The translations under genes and the position numbers were made by a program. Below, in pieces: positions 22,328 to 34,400 of a DNA stretch of 64,000 nucleotides (within the stretch, counting starts at the first letter, position 1; each line of letters begins with the position of its first letter). Below the pieces are notes generated by a model. The model saw only the letters and a list, made by a program, of their open reading frames with translations. It was not told where the DNA came from and ran no database searches. Where the stretch lies: assembly GCF_008728515.1 (NCBI RefSeq), contig NC_044995.1, positions 17,014,127 through 17,078,126 of the forward strand. Direction: 5' to 3'. Source of the DNA: Papio anubis (taxonomy: Eukaryota; Chordata; Mammalia; Primates; Cercopithecidae).

Positions 22328-23800
22328 GGCCGAGCCGCGGTGGCTCAGCTTGCAATGCAGCACTTTGGGAGGCGAGGCAGTGGATCCGCGAGGTCGAGAA
22401 TTCCCGAGGCCATCCTGGCTAACTGCGCCCATCTCTACTAAAATTACAAAAACTAGCCGGTGAGGTGGGCCCGGGTGCCTGTAGTCCCAGCTACTCGGGG
22501 AGGGGCGGCTGAGGTGAAATGGCATGAACCCGGGAAGTGAGGCCTGCAGTGAGCCGGATCACCATTACACTCCAGCCTGGGTGAAGAGCAAGACTCCGTC
22601 TCAAAAAAAAAAAAAAAAGGCCCCTGATGGGGAGGCGGTGGCTAACCGGTAATTCCAACACTTTGGGGCCGGCCCGGTGGATCATCTGAGGTCAGGAGTT
22701 GACATCAGCCACGGCTGGCTTGTGAAACCCACCTTTAATGGCACTTCTGGAGACAAAACAAGAAGGTTGCTTAAGCCAGGAGTTCAAGACCAGACTGGAC
22801 AACATAATGGGAACCCCTCTCTACAAAAACTTAAGAACTTAGCCAGCTATGGTGGTATGCACCTGCAGTTCCAGCTACTGAGGCTGAGGCAGGAGGATAA
22901 GCTTGAGCCCAGGAGATTGAGGCTGCCATGAGCTATGATCACACCACTGCACTTTCTAGACGGGGTGACAGAACAAGAGCAAGACTAAATCTCTCTTTTT
23001 TTTTGTTTGTTTTATTTTTCTTTTTTTTTTTTTTTTTTTGAGACGGAGTCTCGCTCACAATGTCATGTGGAAGCTAGAGTGCAGTGGCCTTGCGATCTTG
23101 GCTCCTGCAAGTTCTGCCTGGACTACAGGCGCCCGCCACCTCGCCCGGCTAGTTTTTTGTACTTTTAGTAGAGACGGGGTTTCACCGTGTGAGCCAGGAT
23201 GGTCTCGATCTCCTGACCTTGTGATCCGCCCGTCTCGGCCTCCCAAAGTGCTGGAATTACAGGCGTGAGCCACCGCGCCCGGCCATTTTTTATTTTTGAG
23301 ACAGAGTCTTGCTCTGTCACCCATGCTGGAGTGCACCGGCACAATCTCAGCTCACTTCAACCTCTGCCTCCTGGGGTCAAGCGATTTTTGTGTCTCCACC
23401 ACCCAAGTAGCTGGGATTACAGGTGAGCACCACCATGTCTCGCTAATTTTTGTACATTTTTATAGAGACAAGTTGCTTTCACCATTTTGGTCAGGCTGGT
23501 CTCAAACTCCTGGCCTCAAGTGATCCACCTGCCTCAGCCTCCCAAAGTGTTGAGATTACAGGCATGAGCCATCATGCCCAGCCTCTGGCTTCTTATACGG
23601 GTATTGATTTGGTGTGGATATTTTCCACCCCCAAATCTCATGTTGAAATGACCGCCAGTGTTGGAGGTGGGCCTGGTGGGAGGTGTCTGGAAGCGAAACC
23701 CTCATGAAGGTCTTGGTGCCCTCCCCACAGTAATGAGTGAGTTCTCGCTCTGTGAGTTCCCTGGTTCCCTTGAGAGCTGGTTGTTTAAAAGAGCCTGAGG
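22328..23800. repeat. Duplication unit 2, shortened copy of 19790-22320
   Basis: 22328-23125 matches 19790-20620, and 23140-23795 matches 21660-22320. The intervening ~1 kb of unit 1 is missing. The copies differ largely by indels inside otherwise conserved Alu words. Confidence 0.75.
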
Positions 23801-24592
23801 CCAGGCACGGTGGCTCAAGCCTGTAATCCCAGCACTTTGGGAGGCCGAGACGGGTGGATCACAAGGTCAGGAGATCGAGACCATCCTGGCTAACACGGTG
23901 AAACCCCATCTCTACTAAAAAATACAAAAAACTAGCCAGGCGAGGTGGCGGGCGCCTGTAGTCCCAGTCACTTAGGAGGCTGAGGCAGGAGAATGGCGTG
24001 AACCCGGGAGGCGGAGCTTGCAGTGAGTTGAGATCGCGCCACTGCACTCCAGCCTGGGTGACAGAGTGAAGAGCTGAGACTGGGCGTGGTGGCTCACTTC
24101 TGTAATCCCAGAACTTCGGAAGGCCAAGGCAGGCAGATTGCTTGAGGTCAGGAGTTCGAGACCAGCCTGGCCAAAATGGTGAAACCCCATCTCTACTAAA
24201 AATACCAAAAAAAATTAGCTGGTATGGTGGCGTACACCTATAGTCCCAGCTACTTGGGGGTCAAAACAGGAGAATCGCTTGAATCAGGGGGGCAGAGGTT
24301 GCAATGAGCCAAGAGCGTGCCACTGCACTCCAGCCTGAGTGACAGAGTGAGGCTCTGTATCAAATAAATAAATAAATAAATAAATAAGAGCCTGGCACCC
24401 CTCTCTCACTTCCTCCCTTGCCATGTGATGTGCTTGCTCCTCCTTCACCTTGTATCATGATTGGAAGCTTCCTGATGCCTCAGCAGAAGCAGATGCCAGT
24501 GCTGTGCTTCCTGTATAGCCTACAGAGCCATGAGCCAAAATAAACCTCTTTCTTTATAAATTACAAAGCTTCAGAAGCCTCAAGTATTTCCT
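23590..24592 (+). mobile_element. MST-type MaLR LTR, split by two Alus
   Basis: The left part (23590-23795) reads 'aaatctcatgttgaaatgacc', 'ggaggtgggcctggtgggagg' and 'gctggttgtttaaaagagcctg'. The right part (24390-24592) reads 'gaagcttcctgatgcctcagc', 'agaagcagatgccagtgctg', 'aaataaacctctttctttata' and 'caagtatttcc'. This is the MST/THE1 family pattern. Two plus Alus (about 23797-24070 and 24078-24385, the second with an (AAAT)n tail) lie between. Confidence 0.8.
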
Positions 24593-27500
24593 TTTTTTTT
24601 TGAGACGGAGTCTCGCTCTGTCACCCAGGCTGGAGCGCAATGACATGATCTTGGCTCACTGCAACCTCCGCCTCCCGGGTTCAAGCGATTCTCCTGTCTC
24701 AGTTTCCCAAGTAACTGGGACTACAGGTGCCTGCCACTATGCCCAGCTAATTTTTGTATTTTTAGTAGAGACGGAGTTTCACCATATTGATCAGGCTGAT
24801 CTCAAATTCCTGACCTCAGGTGATCCACACACCTTGGCCTCCAAAAGTGCTGGGATTATAGGCATGAGCCACTGTGCCCAGCCCTTTGTTTTTTTATTTT
24901 TTGAGACAGAGTCTCACTCTGCCACCCAGGGTGGAGTGCATTGGCACCATCACAGCTCACTGCAGCCTCAACCACCTAGGCTCAAGCAATCCTCCCAGCT
25001 CAGCCTCCCAAGTAGCTGGGACTACAGGCGAATTACACCATGCTTTGCTGATTTTTTCAATTTTTTTTTTTGTAGAGACAGGGTATTGCCATGTTGCCCA
25101 TGCTGGTCTCAAATTCCTGGGCTCAAGCGGCCTGCTCAATCCTCTTGGCCTCCTGGGATTACAGGCGGGAGCTACCATGCCTGGCCTTTGGGTGATTAAT
25201 CTTCTAGGCCGGGTAGCGGTGGCTCGCCTGTAATCCCAGCACTTTGGGAGGCCGAGGCTGGGTGGATCACGAGGTCAGGAGATCGAGACCAACTGGGGCT
25301 AACATGGTGAAACCCCGCCTCTCTACTAAAAAATACAAAAAACTAGCCAGGCGTGGTGGCGGGCTTCGTAGTCCCAGCTACCGAGACTGAGGCAGGAGAA
25401 TGGCGTGGAACCTGGGAGGCGAGCTTGCAGTGAAATGATCGCCCACTGCACTCCAGCCTGGGTGACACAGCGAGACCCGGCCTCCCAAAAAAAAAAAAAA
25501 AAAAAAAAAAAAAGATTAATCTTCTAGGTTGGGCTCATGGCTCACGCCTGTAATCCCAGCATCTTTGGGAGGCCGAGAGTGATCACCCTGGAGGTCAGGA
25601 GTTTGAGACCAGGCTGACCTCACCAACACGGGAGAAATCCCATCTCTACTAAAAAAATACAAAATTAGGGGCCGGGCGCTGGGCTCAAGCCTGTAATCCC
25701 AGCACTTTGGGAGGCCGAGACGGGCGGATCACGCAGGTCAGAGATCGAGACCATCCTGGCTGACACGGTGAAACCCCTCGGCTCTACTAAAAAACAAAAC
25801 TAGCCGGGCGAGGTGGCGGGATGCCTGTAGTCCCAGCTACTCGAGGCTGAGGCAGGAGAATGAGCGTAGTCTCAGAGGCGGAGCTTGCAGTGATCTGAGA
25901 TCTCGGTTACTGCACTCCAGCCTGCACGACAGACAGACCCTGCCTCAAAAAAAAAAAATACAAAATTAGCTGGGTGTGGCGGAGATGCCTGAATCCCAGC
26001 CACTTGGGTTGGGATAGAGACCAGCCAGATGCAGTGAGCCGAGATTGTACCACTGCACTCCAGCCTGGGCAACAAGAGTGAAACTCTGTCTCAAAAAAAA
26101 AAAAAAAAAAGATGAATATTCTAGCCATGAAACTGTGAAGAAAGAGAAGGAAATTCATGCTAGTTTCACTGTCATACCTCAAACTGCCAAAGTTTCCAAG
26201 GCCACAGGGTGTGATAAATGCTCAGTCAAGATGGGAAAGGCATTGTTTGTAGGTGGAAGACATAAACAGAAATGTGTTCAGATTGCATTCAGTACTATCA
26301 GCAGCTTCAGGCATCTACTGTGGGTCTTGGAACATATGCTTCAAGGATAAGGGAGGACTACCATAATTTTTTTTGTTTTTTGTTTTTTGTTTTTTTTTGA
26401 GATGAAGTCTCACTGTTGTCCCCCAGGCTGGAGTGCAATGGCGCGATCTCGGCTCACTGCAACCTCTGCCTCCCAGGTTCAAGCGATTCTCCTGCCTCAG
26501 CCTCCCGAGTAGCTGAGATTACGGGTGCATACCACCACGCCCGGCTAATGTTTTGTACTTTAAGTAGAGATGGGGTTTCACCCTGTTGGCCAGGCTGGTC
26601 TCAAACTCCTGACCTCAGGTGATTTGCCCGCCTCGGCCTCCCAAAGTGCTGGGATTACAGGCGTGAGCCACTGCTCCCAGCCCACCATAATCCTTATAAT
26701 TACATGATTACTGTCACTGCTGCTTTTTTTTTTTTTTTTGGTGACAGAATCTCACTCTGTCATCCAGGCTGGAGTGCAGTGGAGTGATCTCAGCTCACTG
26801 CAACCTCCACCTCCCAGGTTCAATTGATTCTCCTGCTTCAGTCTCCCAAGTAGCTGGGATTACAGGTACCCACCACCATGCCTGGCTAATTTTTGTATTT
26901 TTAATAGAGACAGGGTTTCATCATGTGGCCAGGCTGGTCTCAAACTCCTGACTTCAGGTGATCTGCCCGCCTCAGCTTCCCAAAGTGCTGGAATTACAGG
27001 CATGAGCCACCACGCCCAGCCTACTCTTTGGTTTTTGCCGTAGATTTGAATTACTGTCTGAGGTTACCTGCTTTCAGACTAAGGAGTTTCCATATTTCTT
27101 GTAAGATGGTCTGTCAGTTTGCCTGCCTGACACAGTACTCATTTCTGGGAACAAACTGATCTGAGGGGAGCAAGGACACCCCCTCACCTATACAATCTAT
27201 GTGATCTGGGCAGGTTGACGTCACTTCCTACCACACAACAGGCAAATGAGCAAGCCTGGCCAAATCAGAGGAAGCCATACTGCCTGGCGACTGGTTTAGG
27301 AAGGCTTACCAACAAGCCAGGGCCAATGAGAGACTGCCCACAGTGAAATCAATCAAGGGGTAAGTAGAGGCAACCAGAGACCAGGAGCCCCAGTCCATTG
27401 CTGCTGGAAGCCACATCTACTCCTAGGATTTTTCCATTTTATGAGCTAATACATGTTTTTTGTTTTTTTTTTTGTTTTTTTTTTTTTAGACAGAGTCTTG

Positions 27501-28250
27501 TTCTGTTTCCAAGGCTAAAGTGCAATGGCACAATCTCGGCTCACTGCAACCTCCGCTTCCCGAGTTCAATCGATTCTCCGGCCTTAGCCTCCCGAGTAGC
27601 TGAGATTACAGGTGCCTGCCACCGCACCCAGCTAATTTTTGTATTTTTCAGTAGAGACGAGGTTTTGCCATGCTGGCTAGGCTGGTCTCGAACTCCCGAC
27701 CTCAGGTGATCCACCCACCTCGGCTTCCCTTTGTAATCCTGTGCTGGGATTACAGGCGTGAGCCACCACTCCTGGCCACTAATACATTTTTTTTTTAAGC
27801 GACAGAATCTTGCTGTAGTGCCCAGGCTTTAGTGCAGTGGTGTTATCATAGTTCGCTGCAGCCTCAAACTCCTGAGCTGAGGCGATCCTCCGGGCCTCAG
27901 CTTCACAAGTAGGTAGAACTACAGGTGCGCCACCAAGCCTGGCTAATTTTGTTTTAATTTTTCGTATAGGGGTCTTGCTGTGTTGCCTGGCTGCTCTCCA
28001 ACTCCCAGCCTCAAGCAATCCTTCCGCTTCAGCCACTGATCTCACTCTGTGGTTCAGTGGGATTACAGGCGTGAGCCTCTGCACCCAGCCATAAATTCTT
28101 TTATATTTAAAGCAGTTTGAGTCGTTTGCGACCCCTACAACATAAAGAGTCCTGTCTACTATTCTCCTCAGGAGACAAAATCTCTTCCCTTCAGCCCTAA
28201 CACTACATACAAAGCATTCAGCCTCGTTAGTCAAAACTGATCACAATAAT
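24593..28250. repeat. Alu cluster upstream of the DLL3 3' end
   Basis: Minus Alus 24593-24884 and 24885-25187. Plus Alu 25206-25513 with indels. Plus Alu 25527-25668 and 25960-26110, split by plus 25670-25955, also with indels. Minus Alus 26372-26680, 26724-27020, 27457-27776 and 27787-28090. 27020-27450 holds no repeat I can name. Confidence 0.8.
26110..26365 (+). mobile_element. Tigger-like (pogo/Tc1-mariner) DNA transposon fragment
   Basis: Conceptual translation contains SSHETVKKEKEIHASFTV and KATGCDKCSVKMGKAL, resembling Tigger transposase. The 3' end 'gggtcttggaacatatgc…ggataagggaggactacc' looks like an element terminus. It is non-functional. Confidence 0.45.
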
Positions 28251-28448
28251 AGCCTTTATAGGTGTTTCTGGAGAGATGGGTGAGAAAAAATAGGATATAA
28301 ATAACCATTATTTACAACTTGCAGCAGTAAAGTTCTCCAAGACACCCCTTCGAGATTGAACTCCAAAGCCTCTGGGGCAGAGACTGGGCACCACCAAGCA
28401 AATACAAAAATCCACGCTCTGACTCCAGGTGCGGATGGAGGAGACGCG

Positions 28449-28454
28449 TCAGGC
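28449..28454 (-). other. DLL3: DLL3 terminal exon coding end (GCC TGA)
   Basis: Acceptor CATTTTGTTTCTAG followed by GCCTGACGCG. Joined to exon 8 (…ATC TAC GCT CGG GAG), it ends the protein REA-stop. The exon continues as 3'UTR towards about 28250. I saw no canonical AATAAA there. Confidence 0.8.
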
Positions 28455-31400
28455 CTAGAAACAAAATGAGTAGGAAGCATTAGAGAGGCTGCCCCTCTGC
28501 CTCCCCGCAGAGTAGCATCAGTGGAAAAGCTCTGGCGGAGTCCCCATAGTGACCTCTTCAAGCCCATAGCTTTTTCAAAGAGAATATGGCAGGTAGCTCA
28601 AAACGACACGAGGGATGCAAAATAGGAAGAAACTAAGTTAGAACTGAAAATGGGCTTAAAACCTTCCAGAGACTCTACCCAATTCATTTCACAGACAGAA
28701 TCGAGGAAGGGTAGGGAAAAAGCAGGTTCTGCCTCTGCCCAGTGTGCCCAGTGTGTAGCGGGGGTGGGAAAGGAGCGTCGCTACCTCCCGAGCGTAGATG
28801 GAAGGAGCAGATATGACATAAATCCCTCGAGAGTCTACATCTTCAGGGCGATTCCAATCTACGGACGAGCTGTGGGAGGAAAGAAAGAAGAAAAATTCAG
28901 ACCCTTTAAATTCTCAGATCTTGTTTTCCCCTACCCATCACAAACGGGAACCCAAAGCCAGCTACCGGGTAAGAGACCGACCAGGGAAATGCATCAGGGA
29001 ATCGCGCCAACTGCACCACGGAGATGGGTACAAGCAGCCAGCCGCGCGAGGCGTTCGTCTGCGGCGCAGCCCCTCACCTCGGGACATCCCCGGGACCCTC
29101 CTGCGTCCTTAGGTTGTTGAGTGCATCCGGGAGTGCATGGACTGACGGCTCCGGGGTCCCAGCCAGCAAGCGAGACCCAGCATCCTGGGCGTGGCCACGG
29201 CGGCGCACGTGGACCAGCAAGAGCGCAGCGCCAGCCACGCCCACGGCCACCAGCAGCCCCAGAGCCGGCGGCAAAAGGTAGCGCTGCGGGTCCCCGGGCC
29301 TCAGGCCGGGCGGGGCCGCGGGCAAAGCGCTTACGCCGTCGGGGTGCACTGGGAACTCACACCGCGCACCCATGTAGCCGGGCGCGCAGGCGCAGACGAG
29401 GCCGGAAAAGTGGGCGTAGCAGCGGCCGCCGTGAGCACAGGGGCGCGCGGCGCACGGGTCCGCGCGCTCGCGGCAGTCGCGGCCGCCAAAGCCCAGCGCG
29501 CAGGAGCAGCGGTGCGCGCCGCCGCCCTCCACACACGTGCCGCCGTTAGCGCAGGCGCGGCCCGCGCAGTCGTCGAGGTCGTGCTCGCAGCGCGGACCCG
29601 CGAAGCCGGCACGGCAGCGGCAGCGCAGGGCGTGGCCCAGGTCCAGGCAGAGTCCGCCTGTGGGGAAGGGAGCATCAGAGGGCACAGCCTGGGAGCCGGG
29701 GGCGGGGCCCACCTGCCCGCGCTGTTTCCCAGTTCTGTCATCGCAGCACGGGGTCCCCTTTTTCTCTCTGTCTCTTAACTCAAGGGCCAGCGTCTTGGAG
29801 TGTGCCAGGAAAGCCAGCTCGCTTCTTTTCTACCTGATGAAGTTTTGGAATAATTAATTCAGTGCCACCTCTTTGGCTCTCGGTGCCCTTGTCTCTTTTT
29901 CCCTCGACTTCGATCATACTTCAATAGTAGACAGCTCCCAGAACTATGTGTTTGAACCCTCTGACCTTCTTCTGCCTAGAATACCTCCTCTCTTCCCTTC
30001 CTCCTTTTCTCCCATTTTCCCCCCTTTTCTCTTTCCTAGCCCACTCCTCAGGTCTCTACTCCGATGCTTCTTCCTCCATCCCAGCCCTGATCACTGCCCT
30101 GTGCTCCCAGATCTCAGCCCTGGCCACCCACCCTGGGCTCTGTCTGAGGGTGTCTGTCTTCCCCTCTGGGCTGGTACCTCCAGGAGGGCGCGGCCCAAAC
30201 ATGTCCTGGTCCCTGCTGTGTCCCTAGTACCACGCACCCCAGAGTGAACACTCTGTTTGGGACAGAATTATCGTATTCACTCGCAAGAAGATAACAGCTA
30301 GCCCTTTAGATTCATGATTTTTTTTTTTTTTTTTTTAAACGGAGTCTCGTTCTGTCCTCCAGGCTGGAGTGCAGTGGCGCGATCTCGACTCACTGCAATC
30401 TGCCTCCCTAGTTCAAGCAATTCTCTATTTCAGCCTACATTCATGATCTTATTTAATCTTTTTTTTTTTTTTTTCTTTTTTTTGAGACAGAATCTCAACT
30501 CTGTTGCCCAGGCGGGAGTGCAGTGGCACAATCTTGGCTGACTGCAACCTCCACCTCCCGAGTTCAAGTGGTTCTTCTGCCTTAGCCTTCCGAGTTGCTG
30601 GAATTACAAGCACCTGCCATCACGCCTGGCGAATTTTTTGTATTTTTAGTAGAGACGCGGTTTCACCATGTGGCCCAGGCTGGTCTCCAGCTCCTGAACT
30701 CAGGTGATCCGCCCACCTGGGCCTCCCAAAGTGCTGGAATTATAGGCGTGAGTCACTGTGCCCAGCCTCATTTAATCTTTTAGCACCGATATCAGCTCTC
30801 TTCTCTGTTCAGAACCTTCCTGTGGCTCCATCTCACTCAGGGGAAAAGTGAAAGTTCCCCTTCTTGTGACCCAGGGGGTCCCACAAGATGTGCCTCAGTC
30901 ACCTCCCTGATCTCGTCTCATCAGTGTAACCCCACTGGCTTCCCTGCTTATCCTCAGCACACCAGGCACTATCAGGAGGGGCAGGGACTTTGTTTCATTC
31001 CCTGCTGTATCCTCAGTGCCTAGAATAGGGCCTGGCACACAGTAAATTCTCAGTAAATATTAATAGTTATGAGATAGGGAATGTCTCCATGCCCATTTTA
31101 CAGAACAAACAGGCTTGCTGGTGGAAGGTCAGGTACCCCGGCCCTAGGGTTAGAAGAGTCAAAGCCAGGATCCCAACCCAGGACTGTCTGAGCCATGCAG
31201 GGCCCCCACCCCCATCCCTTGCCAATAGGGCCTCCAGGCCTCACCATTGCGGCATGGCTGCAGGCTGCACCGGTCCACCCTCTTCTCACAGTTGGAACCT
31301 TGGAAACCGGGTGGGCAGTGGCAGATGTAGGCAGAGTCAGGGTCTGCACCCCCAACACACAAGCCACCATTGAAGCAGGGTCCATCCGCGCATGTCACCC

Positions 31401-34400
31401 CGCTCACCTCACACCGGAGCCCGTAGAACCCACGCGGGCATGTGCATTCAAAGGACCCGGGTGTCTCCTGGGCAGGGACAAGAGGACTTGAGAATGGAGT
31501 TTCCTTGGAGAAAAATCCCATCCCCCTCCTCATTCCTAACCACTGGGGACTGCTCCTTGTCCAGTCCCAAGTCCCACTGTGCTGTGCAGGGGCCACCCTG
31601 GGAGGTCCTCCCGACATCCCCTCGATCCCCTCCACATTTTTGGGTCCGCCCATGTGACCCCACAGGTAGGAGGCTCTGGGGACCCAGAGTGACCCCATTC
31701 CCACCACTACACCTTTGCCTACCAAATGCTGCCTGCCTGGTCTGCCCTCCTCGCTCCTGTCTACATTGACGAGTCCTACTGGGAGGTCCTAGATCTCAGT
31801 CCACCTCCTCCAGGAAGCGTTCTCTGGATCTTTCCTTCCCAGAGCCTCCCCCTAAGTATCTGAACCCTGAGTGTGGCAGTATCCAGGTGGCCCACACTGG
31901 ACCCTACTCTACCCCAGCACTCCATGCCAGGCTCACTCACTGCCACCTCTGCACCCTTGCTCCGTGCAGGCCACTCACCTGGCCACCCTCTCTAATCATG
32001 TCCCAGAAGCCCCAGCTCCGGGCCATCTCCAGGAAGCCTTCTCTGATGTCTCCACCCCCCTGTGCCCGCAGATCCCAAATCTCCAACCGATTTGGCCCCA
32101 CCACCCACTACCTTGGACCCTGAACCATTCTCACTCCCACAGTGGCAGCAGCTGTGGCCCCACACGGCTCCTCATGATTTCCACTCCCACATCTTTCAGG
32201 GCCACCCACTGAGTATGCTCTCCCCAGTCCCATCCCCATCACCTAATCCTACTTCAAGGCCCCAGATGCAGACTGGATGCCTCCAGGAAGACCTCCCTGA
32301 TAGTTATTCCCAGACCTCCTCCCCAAGCTGGTGTCTCCTGGAGCCCCAGGGAGGGGGCCGTGGCTCTCAGGGTAAAGTACTAAGCAGGACAAGGTGGGAA
32401 GGGTGACACTGACACTACAGCTGCCCCCATTGGCACACGGGTTCCCGTCACAGGGCCCAGGTCCAGGGACAAGGCATCCGGTGGTAGCAGAGGACGGGCC
32501 CCTGAGGCCGAGGCAGCTGCTGGTGGAGACAGGGACCGTGCAGAGGGGTCCAGTCCAGCCCTCCAGGCATCGGCATTCACCGGGCTGCTCACAGAAACCA
32601 TGCTCGAGGCTGCAGCCTGCTCGGCACACCGCTATGGGGGACAGAGAGGCAGAGAGAAAGGGAACACCAAGGTCGGGGAGGGCCAGGGACAAGATGGAAC
32701 TCAGGGAGGTTTCTGAGCACATTCCCTGCACCACCTTGCTTCATCCTTGTGACAGATAATCATCGGGACTAGATGGTACTGTGACCCCTACCCCCCCAGT
32801 TTACAGATAGGGAAACTGTGGCTCACAGAGACAAACTGACCAGCCCACCCAGGAAATGGAGGAGTGAGGATGTGAACCCAGGCCATCGGGCTGGAGTCTG
32901 TGCTCTTGGAAGGGGGATGGGACGGGGGCACCCACGTCAGATCGTGAGGATAGAAGACAGGAAGGGGATTGGGGATTGGTGGGGGGACCCCTGGCCTTTC
33001 AGGGAAGATAGGAGTGTCTTGAATTAGGGTGGCTCTGGGAAGACCTGGATTAGCCTGGGAGTCCTAGGGGCCTTGGTGGGGCTCTGAAATTTGAGGAGGG
33101 GTCTGAAGAATTCCAAGCTTTAAAAAGCCATGGGTTCTGGCCTGCAACCCTAGGGAGGGAGGATGGAGTCCCTTGGCCAGAGTAGACTGGGAGGAGATTC
33201 CAAAGATTGCGGGTGGGAGTCGGGAGGGCCGCAGAATTAGAAGAGCTTTGGAGTCCTAGCATCGGGACAGGGTGTGAATGTGGGTTAGGGAAGGAACTGG
33301 AGGGTGCCAGCATAGGAAATGGACGTGGACTTCCTATTTGGGGCGACAAGAGGGCTGGGAGAGGGAAGAGGGCTTGAGTAGTAAGGCAGGGCTGGAGAGA
33401 GGTCCAGGGTCCTCGGTTTCCCCGAAGGTGGCAGCTGGATGGTGGGCAGGGTTTGGGGTACATCCGCAGCAGTCACCGCATTCCCCAGCTCCCTGAAGAG
33501 GGGTGCCTGGGGTACATGGTGGGGGACTCTAGAGTACCCTGAAGAAGATAAGTGGGTTGTGAGAGGGGACTGGGGGCCGCGAGTAACGCTCAGGAGGGGC
33601 CGGGGTCCCTGGCTGGTACGGGGTGGGGTTGAACGCAGGACTCACGCGGCGCCTCACACTCGTCCTCGAGCGGTGCGCAGGGGCGCAGTCCCGGGCCGCA
33701 CCGCGAGGGGGCGCTGCGCGGACGGCAGAGGCGCGTGCACGCGGTCCCGACGGCAGGCAGTTCGCAGCGCGCGCGGTAGGAGAAGCGCAGCTCCCAGGCG
33801 CCTGCGCGCTGAATGTCCCGGGCCCACGGGCCTCCGGCTGCCAAGCGCCGCCGTCTGGTCACGCGCGCCAGCAGGCTCCAGGCGGGCCCTGCGGGGACAG
33901 GCAAAGGAGGGGTGCTGGGGTGGGCCCGGCCGAACATGGATGCATACGGAGCGCCCCGGCCGCTTTCTCCCCGCCCCTCCCAGCGAGGCCAAAACACCCT
34001 CATGGAGCCCTGGGGTCCTTGGACCTCGCGAGTAGAATGGCAGTCACTTTCCTTACTTTAGCAAGGCTGCGAACTCCCCAGTGCACCCTGGGACCTGCAA
34101 TGTCGTGGTCTCTTCTAGTACCCTAGATAACAGTTCTCTCGGCCAGGCGTGTGGTGGCTCAAGCCTGAAATCCCAGCACTTCGGGAGGCCGAGACAGGTG
34201 GACCACCTGAGGTCAAGAGTTCAAGACCAGCCTGACCAACATGGTGAAACAGTCTCTACTAAAAAAAAAAAAAAAAAGCCAGGCGTGGTGGCGCACGCCT
34301 GTAATCCCAGCTACTCTGGAGGCTAAGGCAGGAGAATCACTTGCACCCAGGAATGGAGGTTACGGTGAACCGAGATAGCGCCATCGCACTCCAACCTGAG

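Noticed and set aside
24600..25199. 199-codon plus-strand open frame
   Set aside because: It is a translation of two adjacent minus Alus; the 'LALSPRLE…' text recurs in nearly every Alu in the window.
26045..26350. 101-codon plus-strand open frame as a host gene
   Set aside because: It begins in an Alu tail and then reads through Tigger-like transposon remnants, with no start context or intact domain.
29121..29778. Long plus-strand open frames (up to 195 codons) opposite DLL3 exon 7
   Set aside because: They are shadows of GC-rich coding DNA on the opposite strand, with alanine- and arginine-rich composition and no family resemblance.
33439..34126. Plus-strand open frames across DLL3 exon 4
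   Set aside because: Antisense to a high-GC exon with confirmed splice sites; low-complexity Arg/Ala/Gly composition.
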